From NCBI GenBank assembly GCA_020025575.1, contig JAHHRW010000003.1:143572-207571 (forward strand): a DNA stretch of 64,000 bases, in the 5' to 3' direction. The notes below the pieces were generated by a model. The model saw only the letters and a list, made by a program, of their open reading frames with translations, did not search any database and was not told where the DNA came from. Origin of the DNA: Oscillospiraceae bacterium. Lineage in GTDB: Bacteria; Bacillota; Clostridia; Oscillospirales; Oscillospiraceae. The position numbers and the translations under genes are program-made. The stretch's first letter is position 1. Each line of letters opens with the position of its first letter. Shown one piece after another: positions 9,447 to 17,310 of this stretch.

Positions 9447-10184
9447 TTACACGCCTCCAAATCGACGATTTCGCCGATGATATTCTGCAATAGCCTCATC
9501 CAAATCCTTTTCCCTGAAGTCAGGCCACAATACATCCATGAACACAAACTCGGAATACGCACTCTGCCACAGCAGGAAATTACTGGTGCGCATTTCACCG
9601 GAAGGCCGAATGATGAGCTCTGGGTCCGGCACACCTGCAGAATAAAGGTAGTCCCCAAACCGCTCCTCCGTTAAATCCTCTGCAGAGCATTCTCCAGAGG
9701 CAACCTTAGACGCAAACGCCTTGACACCGCGAACAATTTCGTCACGGCCACCGTAATTCAGGCAGAAATTCACCTGTACCTCATGGTACTGAGAGGACGT
9801 CATCTCAGCCTTCCTGCACAGCTCCTGCAGCTCGGGACTCAGTCGGGAAAGGTCGCCGAAGAACTTAAAACGGACATGATTCTTCTCCATATCCTGTAAT
9901 GCTTCCAGCAGATAATTCTTCAGCAGCTTCATAATGCCGGAAACTTCCTCTTCCGAGCGTTTCCAGTTTTCCGTAGAGAAAGCATAAACCGTCAGGTATT
10001 CCACCCCCAGGGTGCGGCAGTAGTTTGCGATCCGACGGAATGTCTCCGCCCCTGCTGCATGTCCGGCCGTTCTGGGTAATCCCCTTTTTTTCGCCCAACG
10101 GCCATTACCATCCATAATGATGGCAATATGTTTGGGTGAGGGTAAAATCTCATTTTCTGTTTTCTTTTTGTTAAATAACGCCAT
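9447..10184 (-). CDS. uppS: Isoprenyl (undecaprenyl diphosphate) synthase
   Basis: Cis-prenyltransferase that builds the undecaprenyl-diphosphate carrier for peptidoglycan and wall polymers. About 245 residues. The active-site signature IIMDGNGRWA is near residue 25, and the C-terminal RPSGEMRTSNFLLWQ motif binds substrate and magnesium. An upstream GTG at 10193 would add three residues, but the ATG at 10184 has AGGTG six bases before it. A strong hairpin separates it from frr, so expression may be adjusted at this point. Confidence 0.95.
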   Translation of the reverse strand: MALFNKKKTENEILPSPKHIAIIMDGNGRWAKKRGLPRTAGHAAGAETFRRIANYCRTLGVEYLTVYAFSTENWKRSEEEVSGIMKLLKNYLLEALQDMEKNHVRFKFFGDLSRLSPELQELCRKAEMTSSQYHEVQVNFCLNYGGRDEIVRGVKAFASKVASGECSAEDLTEERFGDYLYSAGVPDPELIIRPSGEMRTSNFLLWQSAYSEFVFMDVLWPDFREKDLDEAIAEYHRRNRRFGGV

Positions 10185-10203
10185 TTCTTTCACCTATAAT
10201 CAT

Positions 10204-10232
10204 ACAAGGGGCGCAAAAACTGCGCCCCTTGT
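10204..10232 (-). other. Strong intra-operon hairpin between frr and uppS
   Basis: A perfect 12-bp GC-rich inverted repeat with a 5-base loop. No T-run follows on the minus strand, so it may be a partial terminator, an RNase-protection structure or a processing site. It could set the ratio of pyrH-frr to downstream transcript. Confidence 0.45.
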
Positions 10233-10241
10233 GGCATGCGA

Positions 10242-10796
10242 TCAAATTGCCATCAGTTCCTTTTCCTTCGCTGCCAGGGCTTCGTCCACCTTCTTGATGT
10301 ACTTATCCAGCATATCCTGCAATTCTTTTTCGGCCTTTTTCTGCTCATCCTCTGTGATTTCAGCCTTCTTCTTCAGGCCCTTCACATAGTCCATGCCTTC
10401 ACGACGGACATTGCGCATTGCAACCTTGCCATCTTCGGCATACTTCTTAACCTGCTTAGCCAGCTCCTTACGGCGCTCCTCAGTCAGCTGAGGGAAGACC
10501 AGACGGATGACACGGCCGTCATTTTGGGGGTTGATACCCAGGTCGGACATTTGAATGGCCTTCTGGATGTCCTTGAGAACCTTGGTGTCCCACGGAGTAA
10601 TCACCAGAGTGCGTGCATCGGGAGAAGAGATAGAGCCAACACCGTTCAGAGGAGTCTCTGAACCATAGTATTCAACCGTGATGCGATCCAGAACCTTTGC
10701 ATTTGCACGGCCTGCACGAACTGCGCCAAAGTTCTCCTGGAGCACTTCCAGAGTTTTTTCCATTTTTCTCTGATATTCCTTAAAATCTACGCTCAT
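10242..10796 (-). CDS. frr: Ribosome recycling factor
   Basis: Releases mRNA and tRNA from the post-termination ribosome together with EF-G. 184 residues, the canonical length. The sequence is highly charged, as expected for the three-helix bundle, with family segments VRAGRANAK near residue 27 and an RRE-rich stretch in the C-terminal half. GGAGG is seven bases upstream of the ATG, two bases after the pyrH stop. The pyrH-frr pair is conserved across bacteria. Confidence 0.97.
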   Translation of the reverse strand: MSVDFKEYQRKMEKTLEVLQENFGAVRAGRANAKVLDRITVEYYGSETPLNGVGSISSPDARTLVITPWDTKVLKDIQKAIQMSDLGINPQNDGRVIRLVFPQLTEERRKELAKQVKKYAEDGKVAMRNVRREGMDYVKGLKKKAEITEDEQKKAEKELQDMLDKYIKKVDEALAAKEKELMAI

Positions 10797-10798
10797 AA

Positions 10799-11518
10799 TT
10801 AGTCCTCCTTGACAATGGTGCCAACCTGCTCGCCGCAGATCACACGAATAATATTTCTGGGGTCTTTCAGGGCAAAACAGGCCAGCGTCATGTGGTTGTC
10901 CATGGCCAAGGTCATTGCAGTCGTATCTGTAGCCTTGAGATGACGGGCAAGTACCTCATCATAGGTCAAGGTGTCAAATTTAACAGCAGTGGGGTCCACA
11001 TTGGGATCCGCAGAATAAATGCCATCCACATTCTTGGCCATCAAAACACAGTCTGCCTCAATCTCTACGCCGCGCAGCACTGCGCCGGTATCCGTAGAGA
11101 AATAGGGGTTGCCGGTACCGCAGGAGAAGAACACGACCTTCCCCTCATTTAAATAGCGGTCTGCCACATCCCGTGTAAAATATTCACAAAACTTGGGCAT
11201 CTCTACAGCAGAGAGCACTCTTGTCTCAATGCCTTTTTTCTCCAGTGCATCTGCAACGGCCAGACAGTTCATGACAGTTGCCAGCATACCCATTGAGTCT
11301 GCATGGCTGCGCTGCATCTTGTCTGCGCCATCCTTTACACCGCGCCAAAAGTTGCCGCCGCCAATGACGACACCAACCTGAACACCCAGATCCACACATT
11401 CTTTTATTGCGTCGCACACCTGTCCGATAACCTCAAAATCCAGGCCACGGCGTGCATCACCTGCCAGCGCCTCACCGCTGACCTTCAAAAGCACTCGCTT
11501 GAATTGTACCTCAGGCAA
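10799..11518 (-). CDS. pyrH: UMP kinase
   Basis: Phosphorylates UMP to UDP, feeding pyrimidine nucleotide pools. It belongs to the amino-acid-kinase fold family: KVSGEAL near the N-terminus, GGGNFWRG for phosphate binding, and DPRNIIRV near the end. Start choice: ATGs occur at 11578 and 11536, but the promoter -10 lies at 11547-11552. The first would therefore be untranscribed and the second nearly leaderless. A TTG at 11518 has AGGAG eight bases upstream and gives MPEVQFKRVLLKVSG, the normal family N-terminus, so I place the start there (239 residues). First gene of the polC operon. rpsB-tsf, often upstream elsewhere, are not here. Confidence 0.93.
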   Translation of the reverse strand: MPEVQFKRVLLKVSGEALAGDARRGLDFEVIGQVCDAIKECVDLGVQVGVVIGGGNFWRGVKDGADKMQRSHADSMGMLATVMNCLAVADALEKKGIETRVLSAVEMPKFCEYFTRDVADRYLNEGKVVFFSCGTGNPYFSTDTGAVLRGVEIEADCVLMAKNVDGIYSADPNVDPTAVKFDTLTYDEVLARHLKATDTTAMTLAMDNHMTLACFALKDPRNIIRVICGEQVGTIVKED

Positions 11519-11546
11519 GTTCACCACTCCTTTCATATCATCCCCT

Positions 11547-11575
11547 ATTTTAATATAAGTCAGCCCAATTGACAA
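11547..11575 (-). promoter_or_regulatory. Promoter of the pyrH-polC operon
   Basis: Minus-strand TTGTCA (11570-11575) and TAAAAT (11547-11552) with a 17-base spacer. The predicted start of transcription near 11540 leaves a short leader of about 20 bases before the TTG start of pyrH. Confidence 0.6.
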
Positions 11576-11667
11576 CATATATTTCTTTTTTTTGCAAATT
11601 CTTTTTTATCTGTTCACTTCTGATCCCGTTATGAAAGGGAAAAATCCCCTCAATACCGCTTTTTTTG

Positions 11668-11696
11668 TTGCAATACAGTCTGGAATGGTTTATAAT
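11668..11696 (+). promoter_or_regulatory. Promoter of glnS
   Basis: TTGCAA (11668-11673) and a perfect TATAAT (11691-11696) with a 17-base spacer. It is divergent from the pyrH promoter and about 45 bases before the glnS start. Confidence 0.7.
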
Positions 11697-11741
11697 GTTT
11701 CCATTATGGAAAATCTCGCAACAAGAGAGGAAGGTAACAAA

Positions 11742-13421
11742 ATGGCTGAAATGATCGAAAGCAAGAATTTCATCCACGCTTTTATCGAAGAAGACATCGC
11801 TGAGGGCGGTCGCTGCGAAGGTATGACCGTTCACACCCGATTTCCTCCGGAGCCTAACGGCTATCTGCATATCGGTCACTGCAAGGCATTGACCATCGAC
11901 TTCGGTACTGCCGAAAAGTTTGGCGGCATTTGCAATCTGCGCATGGATGACACCAATCCCACCAAGGAAGATGTGGAATTTGTTGAGGCCATTCAAGAGG
12001 ATATCCATTGGCTGGGGTTTGACTGGGGTGACCGTTTCTTCTATGGTTCTGATTATTTTGAAAAGGACTATGAGTACGCTGTTGAGCTGATTCAGAAGGG
12101 GCTTGCGTATGTCTGCCAGCTGACTCCCGAGGAATTCAAGGCAAACCGCGGCGATGTAGAGCATCCTGCTGTATCTCCTTACCGTGACCGCCCCATTGAA
12201 GAAAGCCTTGATCTGTTCCGCAGAATGCGTGAAGGTGAATTTGAAGACAACGCCATGACGCTGCGTGCCAAGATTGACCTGGCATCCGGCAACTTCAATA
12301 TGCGTGACCCTGTTATCTACCGAATTCGTCATATGCATCACCACCGTCAGGGGAACAAGTGGTGCATCTATCCCATGTACGACTTTGCCCACCCCATTCA
12401 GGACGCTTTGGAAGGCATCACCCACTCTCTGTGTTCTCTGGAATTTGAGAACCATCGTCCCCTGTATAACTGGGTCGTTGAGCATGTTAGTGTGCCCCAT
12501 CATCCCCGTCAGATTGAGTTTGCCCGTCTGGGCATTGACCATACCGTTCTGTCCAAGCGTAAGCTGAGACAGCTGGTGGAAGAAGGCAGAGTTTCCGGCT
12601 GGGACGACCCCAGAATGCCCACCCTGTGCGGTCTGCGCCGCCGGGGCTACACTCCAAAATCTATCCGTAATTTCTGCGATCGTGTTGGCGTGGCAAAATC
12701 CCCCAACACCATTGAATACGGTTTTCTGGAGCACTGTCTGCGTGAAGACCTCAACGAGACTGCAACCCGCGTGATGGCAGTTCTGCGCCCCATCAAGCTC
12801 ACCATCACCAACTACCCTGAGGGCAAGAGCGAAACCTTCCAGGTGGAGAACAATCCCGTAGACGAATCCGCCGGCACCAGAGAAGTTACCTTCTCCCGGA
12901 ATCTGTGGATTGAAGCAGATGATTTCATGGAAACTCCCATTCCCAAGTATAAGCGCCTGACCCCCAACGGCCCCGAGTGTCGTCTGAAGGGCGCGTATCT
13001 CATCACCTGCACGGGCTGCGTCAAGGACGAAAATGGCAATGTTGTAGAGGTTCTGGCCACCTACGATCCCGAATCTCAGGGCGGCAACCCCGCTGACGGA
13101 CGCAAGGTCAAGGGTGCTACCATTCACTGGGTTGATGCGGACAATTGCTGCGATGCAGAGGTTCGTCAGTATTCCAATCTCTTTGACGATCCCGATCCGG
13201 ATGCCGCCGGCAAGGACTTCATCGCCTGCCTGAACCCCAACTCTCTGGAAGTCCTGACGGACTGCAAGGTTGAAAAGAGCTTGCGCAATGCAAAGGCTCC
13301 TGCCTCTTATCAGTTCATGCGTTTGGGTTATTTCTGCCCCGACAGCAAGGATTCTTCTGCCGAGCATCTGGTATTTAACCGTTCTGTCAGCCTGAAAGAC
13401 AGCTACAAGCCCAATAAATAA
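11742..13421 (+). CDS. glnS: Glutaminyl-tRNA synthetase
   Basis: Class I aminoacyl-tRNA synthetase charging tRNA-Gln directly. About 559 residues, the family length. The HIGH signature appears in RFPPEPNGYLHIGH near residue 40, and the KMSKS equivalent as VLSKRKL near residue 270, followed by the beta-barrel anticodon-binding domains. The ATG at 11742 is preceded by GAGGAAGG. An ATG further upstream lacks a site and overlaps the promoter. Monocistronic: own promoter, strong hairpins after the stop. Its presence means this organism does not rely only on the Glu-tRNA amidotransferase route for Gln-tRNA. Confidence 0.97.
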   Translation: MAEMIESKNFIHAFIEEDIAEGGRCEGMTVHTRFPPEPNGYLHIGHCKALTIDFGTAEKFGGICNLRMDDTNPTKEDVEFVEAIQEDIHWLGFDWGDRFFYGSDYFEKDYEYAVELIQKGLAYVCQLTPEEFKANRGDVEHPAVSPYRDRPIEESLDLFRRMREGEFEDNAMTLRAKIDLASGNFNMRDPVIYRIRHMHHHRQGNKWCIYPMYDFAHPIQDALEGITHSLCSLEFENHRPLYNWVVEHVSVPHHPRQIEFARLGIDHTVLSKRKLRQLVEEGRVSGWDDPRMPTLCGLRRRGYTPKSIRNFCDRVGVAKSPNTIEYGFLEHCLREDLNETATRVMAVLRPIKLTITNYPEGKSETFQVENNPVDESAGTREVTFSRNLWIEADDFMETPIPKYKRLTPNGPECRLKGAYLITCTGCVKDENGNVVEVLATYDPESQGGNPADGRKVKGATIHWVDADNCCDAEVRQYSNLFDDPDPDAAGKDFIACLNPNSLEVLTDCKVEKSLRNAKAPASYQFMRLGYFCPDSKDSSAEHLVFNRSVSLKDSYKPNK

Positions 13422-13442
13422 TTGCAAATGGCCATATATGGA

Positions 13443-13471
13443 CGGTGCAGTTCCTTTAAGGAACTGCACCG
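13443..13471 (+). terminator. Hairpin downstream of glnS
   Basis: A perfect 12-bp inverted repeat with a short loop, 20 bases after the glnS stop. No T-run follows. It probably acts together with the larger hairpin just downstream. Confidence 0.55.
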
Positions 13472-13480
13472 TATGTTTAT

Positions 13481-13523
13481 CAAAGGACCCCAGTTTCCGT
13501 TTCATGAAAACTGGGGTCCTTTG
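13481..13523. terminator. Bidirectional terminator between convergent glnS and the SLH deacetylase gene
   Basis: A perfect 16-bp inverted repeat with an 11-base loop, AT-rich at its base (CAAAGG...CCTTTG). It sits between the two convergent genes and can serve both directions. Confidence 0.6.
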
Positions 13524-13558
13524 ACGATTCAAAACAACGATATAAATGTTTACAGGAT

Positions 13559-15295
13559 TTAATGTGTGCCGGTCTCGTAATCAATCATCTGGCAGATAAT
13601 TGCTGCGACCTCTGCACGGGTGGCATTGTCACGGGGATTTACATTGATGCCGTCACCGGCAAGTAATCCTGCCCCGGCCAGAGCCTCTACACTAGACACC
13701 GCCCATCTATGAATCTTATCAGAATCTGCAAACCGATCTGCAGGTGAATCCCCTCTGGGCAGGGTTTTGCCTCGATATTCCAGGAATCGGTCAATCATAA
13801 CGCTCAGCTGCTCTCTGGTCAGCTTTCCATTTGGGTTGAATCTGTTTGGCTCATATCCGGCGGTGACAGAATTGCGATATGCCCATTCTACCGCATCGGC
13901 ATACCAGGCATCCTTGGGCACATCCACAAAGGGACTGGTTTGCGCCCACCCATTGCCCAAATCTTCACCAGAATAGGCATACAGCATGGTCACCAGCATA
14001 CCGCGCGTCAATTTGGTCTTGGGCTCATAAATATTGTTGCCCATACCGCTCATCAGTCCGGCAGATGCCAAACGGTCAATGGGATCAAAGTACCAAACAC
14101 CGGGAGCCACATCTGCAAACAAGATACCCCTGCCGGAGTGATACACAACTGTTTCCGGACTGGTGGTATAATACCCGCCGGAACACACAGCATGGATATA
14201 TGTATCCTTTGGAAGTTCCACTGGACCATTGTAGACTGTGCTGTTTGCAGTTGCCTTACTGCCATCCACCGTGTAATAGATGTTTGCATCTGCATTCGGT
14301 GCAGTCATTTCGATTTTTCCATCAACAGCTTTCAGCCTTGGAGATCTGGCAGGGCCTGCATTTGCAAGGGTCAATGATGCCAATTCTGACCGGGAACCAT
14401 TCATTTTATAGGCCGCATATGCCCTGATGACGCTGCCATAATTTACCTGGAAGGGGCCTGTATATATGGCACTGCTATTGGTTGGCAAGGTCCCATCCGT
14501 CGTATAATAGATCTTGGCCCCCGCACTGGCTGTGATTGCAACCGTCATATTGGTGCGATTCGCCGTATATGTAATCTCGGGCTTCGCAACGGGTCCCAAG
14601 TCTGTTCCTGTGGGTGTACAGCTATCGACCCATTCACCATTTACCATGGTTACACCTCTTCTGCGGTGCAATTCACTGACCGTCACAAATTCATATCCCT
14701 GGCTCTGCAGTTCATCCACCGCCATCAGCGCCCCCTCCACGCTGGTGCCATGGATATCATGCACCAGAATAATGGCGCCATCAAAGGCATTCCTGACGAT
14801 ATGATTCCGGACCGTATATGCATTCCGATATCTCCAATCTTCCGGATCAACCGTCCAAAAGACCGGGGGGGCATTGAGCAGGGATCTTACTCTGGAGTTA
14901 GCACTGCCATAAGGCGGTCTGACCAGATAGCTTGTTCCTTCCCCACACACCTTATCCAAAACATTTGCCGTGGCGTTCATCTGCCAGATTATCTCCGAAT
15001 TAGACAATGTCGTCAAATCAGGATGATTCCAGGAATGGCTGGCAAGCTCATGCCCTTCGGCATAAGCCCGCTGGAGAACCCCCAGATTGTTACTGGCATT
15101 TTGCCCCAGTACAAAAAAAGTCGCCTTAGCATTTCTTGCCTTCAGGCCATCCAGAAGTTTCGGGGTATAAGTGGATGATGGGCCGTCATCAAAGGTCAGC
15201 GCTACCAGTTTTCCGCCTTGGACTGCATTTGTCTGCAGCGGCAGCACACCAAAAAACAATATCAGTGCCAAGGCTAAAGATAATACTCTTTTCAT
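13559..15295 (-). CDS. Secreted polysaccharide deacetylase with chitobiase-type repeats and three SLH domains
   Basis: 578-residue exported protein. A signal peptide covers about residues 1-24. A NodB deacetylase domain follows, with metal ligands in TFDDGP (near 34) and HSWNH (near 90) and the RPPYG motif near 125. Two repeats with YYTTDGT and YYTVDGS cores (about 235-300 and 315-375) look like chitobiase/hexosaminidase C-terminal domains. Three SLH domains (starting FADVAPGVWY, FVDVPKDAWY and FADSDKIHRW) should tether it to the wall. Likely role: deacetylation of peptidoglycan or a secondary wall polymer at the surface. The substrate is not determined. Transcribed alone, converging on glnS. 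Confidence 0.88.
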   Translation of the reverse strand: MKRVLSLALALILFFGVLPLQTNAVQGGKLVALTFDDGPSSTYTPKLLDGLKARNAKATFFVLGQNASNNLGVLQRAYAEGHELASHSWNHPDLTTLSNSEIIWQMNATANVLDKVCGEGTSYLVRPPYGSANSRVRSLLNAPPVFWTVDPEDWRYRNAYTVRNHIVRNAFDGAIILVHDIHGTSVEGALMAVDELQSQGYEFVTVSELHRRRGVTMVNGEWVDSCTPTGTDLGPVAKPEITYTANRTNMTVAITASAGAKIYYTTDGTLPTNSSAIYTGPFQVNYGSVIRAYAAYKMNGSRSELASLTLANAGPARSPRLKAVDGKIEMTAPNADANIYYTVDGSKATANSTVYNGPVELPKDTYIHAVCSGGYYTTSPETVVYHSGRGILFADVAPGVWYFDPIDRLASAGLMSGMGNNIYEPKTKLTRGMLVTMLYAYSGEDLGNGWAQTSPFVDVPKDAWYADAVEWAYRNSVTAGYEPNRFNPNGKLTREQLSVMIDRFLEYRGKTLPRGDSPADRFADSDKIHRWAVSSVEALAGAGLLAGDGINVNPRDNATRAEVAAIICQMIDYETGTH

Positions 15296-15429
15296 TTGAT
15301 CTACCCTTTCTTTTTCTGTGTTATGTCCATTTTATCACTTCCTTACAAATATTTCCATAATCTATTTCTTATTATATCTAAAGATTTTCCACATTCGGCG
15401 GTGGCTTTGAAAAGCGCTTACCTTCAAAA

Positions 15430-15455
15430 AATGGCATGGCCAAGGCCATGCCATT
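15430..15455 (-). terminator. Terminator of the bactofilin-like gene
   Basis: A 12-bp near-perfect inverted repeat with a 2-base centre. On the minus strand it is followed by TTTTT. It lies 28 bases after the stop of the gene ending at 15484. Confidence 0.75.
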
Positions 15456-15483
15456 CTCTTTTCCGTATGCACAGAAAATTTGC

Positions 15484-16191
15484 TTATACTTTAACCAGTT
15501 CCTCTACCGTGCCTTCTTCCGCGTGACAGGTTCCTGTATATTCTACCCGGCGGATCCTGCAGCCGTATCCGATACGCAGATCCCTGCCCCGGATTACATC
15601 GGCCCGGGTATATTCCAAATCGACCTGATCGGCCTCGATGCTATTCACTTCCAATGCGTACTGAATGCCCACCATCTTGCTGAACCAACCACTTCTGGCC
15701 TTGCGAACTTTCAGGCTGGAACAACCGATATCCCTGATCTTCGCCGCCGGGCTGCCTTCCAGCTCAATTTTTTCCGCATTCAGAAGTCCACAGATCTTGG
15801 CACCACCGTTCAACGATACTTCCTCTGCCTCCACATCTTCGCCCACCGACAGGCCGCCTGATATCTTCAGCCTTTGGCAGTGGATGGCTCCCTCTGTCTT
15901 GAGTGCTCCGGAAATTCGTATTTCTTCACCGCTGAGATTCCCCTCTACCTTCATTGCCCCTGATGCATGAACCTTTTGGGCCTGCACATCGCCCTTCAAA
16001 GAGCAGCTGCCAGAACACCCCAGATCCTCAGTGACCACATTGCCCAGTACCTTTGCCGAACCAGCACAGCTGATGGAGTCTGCCCGCAGATTTCCCTGCA
16101 CTTTGCCGCTTCCGCTGATCCATACTCTGCCGTAATCGCCGCCCGGCATAGCCGATGCGCCGCTGATTCTCAAATCCATTTTTTCACTCAT
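15484..16191 (-). CDS. Bactofilin-like (polymer-forming, YhbE/YhbF-like) protein
   Basis: 235 residues made of short glycine-rich repeats of the type SGSGKVQGN / CAGSAKVLGN / ASGAMKVEGN, recurring about every 16-18 residues. This is what a right-handed beta-helix of the bactofilin/polymer-forming cytoskeletal class shows. No signal peptide or membrane segment is visible, so it should be cytoplasmic or membrane-associated by polymerisation. It overlaps the end of the upstream regulator gene by 4 bases, so the two form one operon, resembling the Bacillus yhbD-yhbE-yhbF cluster (recalled, not searched). Function in shape or envelope is inference. Confidence 0.7.
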   Translation of the reverse strand: MSEKMDLRISGASAMPGGDYGRVWISGSGKVQGNLRADSISCAGSAKVLGNVVTEDLGCSGSCSLKGDVQAQKVHASGAMKVEGNLSGEEIRISGALKTEGAIHCQRLKISGGLSVGEDVEAEEVSLNGGAKICGLLNAEKIELEGSPAAKIRDIGCSSLKVRKARSGWFSKMVGIQYALEVNSIEADQVDLEYTRADVIRGRDLRIGYGCRIRRVEYTGTCHAEEGTVEELVKV

Positions 16192-16574
16192 AACGAAACC
16201 TCCCGCAAATAGTCCAGAATGCTGATCTTTCGTTCTCCGTCTGTCAGCACTGCATTTTTAAGTTCCTCTACACTGTATTCCCGGCGATCAAACCTGGTTT
16301 CCAATATGAGCCGTCTACGGGACTGCTGTTCTTTTCGTTTTCCAGCCAGTACCTCTGCCAGCTCCTCCAGAGAAATATTCTCTTTCCGCTCCAGAATCAA
16401 CTCCACCCGCTGACAAATCTGTTCCCTGTTAAAAAAGGTTTCCTGACCTGTCACCGTGGATTTTTTAATGAACCACTCCTCTGGGATCAGCCCGAGCCGT
16501 TTCCACCGATACAGCGCTCCATAGGAAATTCCATACCGTTCCAAAACTTCTCGTTTGGAGATCAGATCCTCCAT
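16188..16574 (-). CDS. YhbD-like (DUF4004-type) helix-turn-helix regulator
   Basis: 128 residues. The N-terminal third (KREVLERYGISYGALYRWKRLGLIP) reads as a MerR-type winged helix-turn-helix. The rest is charged and ends DYLREVSL. The ATG at 16574 follows AGGAGG with six bases between. An ATG six codons earlier would put the ribosome site inside the gene and is rejected. It is the first gene of an operon with the bactofilin-like gene, and two copies of a palindrome overlap its promoter, so autoregulation is likely. Family assignment rests on gene pairing and the HTH. Confidence 0.65.
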   Translation of the reverse strand: MEDLISKREVLERYGISYGALYRWKRLGLIPEEWFIKKSTVTGQETFFNREQICQRVELILERKENISLEELAEVLAGKRKEQQSRRRLILETRFDRREYSVEELKNAVLTDGERKISILDYLREVSL

Positions 16575-16586
16575 TCCGCACCTCCT

Positions 16587-16624
16587 TAACAATGTTACGC
16601 TCTGATATTATCATAACATTGTTA
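16587..16624 (-). promoter_or_regulatory. Tandem operator palindromes of the yhbD-like operon
   Basis: Two near-identical 11-bp palindromes, TAACAATGTTA at 16587-16597 and TAACATTGTTA at 16614-16624, each followed on the plus strand by CGCT. Their centres are 27 bases apart. One fills the -35/-10 spacer and the other lies between the start site and the ribosome site, a standard repressor layout. Confidence 0.65.
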
Positions 16625-16633
16625 CGCTGTCAA
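16605..16633 (-). promoter_or_regulatory. Consensus promoter of the yhbD-like operon
   Basis: Minus-strand TTGACA (16628-16633), 17-base spacer, TAATAT (16605-16610). The strong consensus suggests a promoter that needs repression, which agrees with the palindromes in and after it. Confidence 0.75.
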
Positions 16634-16707
16634 TCCCTTTTCTAAAGAAATGTGGTTATATATGTTTGCTCGAAACCATCGGTACAAAGCCGTAATGGAA
16701 ACAAAAA

Positions 16708-16739
16708 CCACCGTGTATGATGAACACCATACACGGTGG
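16708..16739 (-). terminator. Rho-independent terminator, minus strand, no intact gene before it
   Basis: A perfect 12-bp stem with an 8-base loop, followed on the minus strand by TTTTTGTTT. The nearest intact minus-strand gene (mazF) already has a terminator at 16840-16869. This one may belong to a vanished gene or be a back-up. Confidence 0.65.
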
Positions 16740-16747
16740 CTGAGGGA

Positions 16748-16810
16748 TTATAATTCTGTCACTAATCGCTCCAAGAGGGAATCTTCTTTCATATAGGCCA
16801 AGCTAGCAGA
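16748..16810 (-). pseudogene. Possible tail remnant of a lost gene
   Basis: On the minus strand a short open stretch reads TNSASLAYMKEDSLLERLVTEL and then a TAA at 16748-16750. The terminator at 16708-16739 follows at once. A TAG precedes it in frame and no start with a ribosome site is present. It looks like the end of a decayed gene, but I cannot name the family, and such a short open stretch could be chance. Confidence 0.22.
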
Positions 16811-16839
16811 ATTGGTCTAGATCAGCTGCAAAATAAAAT

Positions 16840-16869
16840 GCAGTATCAAGGTAATTTCCCTGATACTGC
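16840..16869 (-). terminator. Terminator of mazF
   Basis: An 11-bp stem with one mismatch and a 6-base loop, followed on the minus strand by ATTTTATTTT. It is about 80 bases after the mazF stop. Confidence 0.7.
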
Positions 16870-16885
16870 CAATTTGCCTATTGAC

Positions 16886-16942
16886 GCTCCCCGGCAGAAC
16901 CGCAGATGTGCCGATTTACGGGTGTCTGCCATATCGGGGAGC
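16886..16942 (-). other. Structured 3' untranslated element after mazF
   Basis: Two nested inverted repeats form a long hairpin: outer arms GCTCCCC (16886-16892) and GGGGAGC (16936-16942), inner arms GGCAGA (16893-16898) and TCTGCC (16925-16930), with a 5-base bulge. It begins six bases after the mazF stop and ends before the terminator. It could be a processing or stability element. No known RNA family was recognised. Confidence 0.4.
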
Positions 16943-16947
16943 ATTTT

Positions 16948-17310
16948 TCATGACTCATTTTCGTGCAGTCCAAAGCTGACTGCAATGGCATTGTCCACCA
17001 TGGACATATGCGCATCATCCAGCCTGCCCATATGCTCGCGCAGGCGTTTTTTATCTATGGTGCGAATCTGCTCCAGCAGAATCACCGAATCCTTGGAAAG
17101 TCCCACGCTGCCGCCTGCAATGTTGATATGCGTCGGAAGTCTGGCCTTTCCTGTCTGGCTGGTAATCGCTGCAGCAATCACCGTTGGCGAATGACGATTT
17201 CCGGTATCGTTCTGGACAATCAGCACCGGCCGAGTTCCGCCCTGCTCACTGCCCACCACTGGACTTAAATCTGCATAGAAGATGTCGCCCCGTTTCACAC
17301 TGCTATCCAT
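16948..17310 (-). CDS. mazF: MazF/NdoA-family mRNA endoribonuclease (type II toxin fold)
   Basis: About 120 residues, close to Bacillus NdoA/EndoA in length. Family motifs are present: KRGDIFYADLSPVVGSEQGG at the N-terminus, RPVLIVQND, PTVIAAAITSQ and the DSVILLEQIRTIDK segment. The active-site Arg and Thr (GGTRPVL and AITSQ) are retained. A GTG at 17319 is only one base from the GGAG. The ATG at 17310 with ten bases of spacing is preferred. It should cleave single-stranded RNA at short specific sites. No mazE-like antitoxin lies in the 137 bases upstream or directly downstream. In Bacillus the locus is acpS-ydcC-alr-mazE-mazF. Here alr and mazE are missing. Confidence 0.88.
   Translation of the reverse strand: MDSSVKRGDIFYADLSPVVGSEQGGTRPVLIVQNDTGNRHSPTVIAAAITSQTGKARLPTHINIAGGSVGLSKDSVILLEQIRTIDKKRLREHMGRLDDAHMSMVDNAIAVSFGLHENES

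Noticed and set aside
11550..13532. 660-residue minus-strand frame over glnS
   Set aside because: It covers both terminators and the glnS promoter, has no ribosome site and is a codon-bias shadow.
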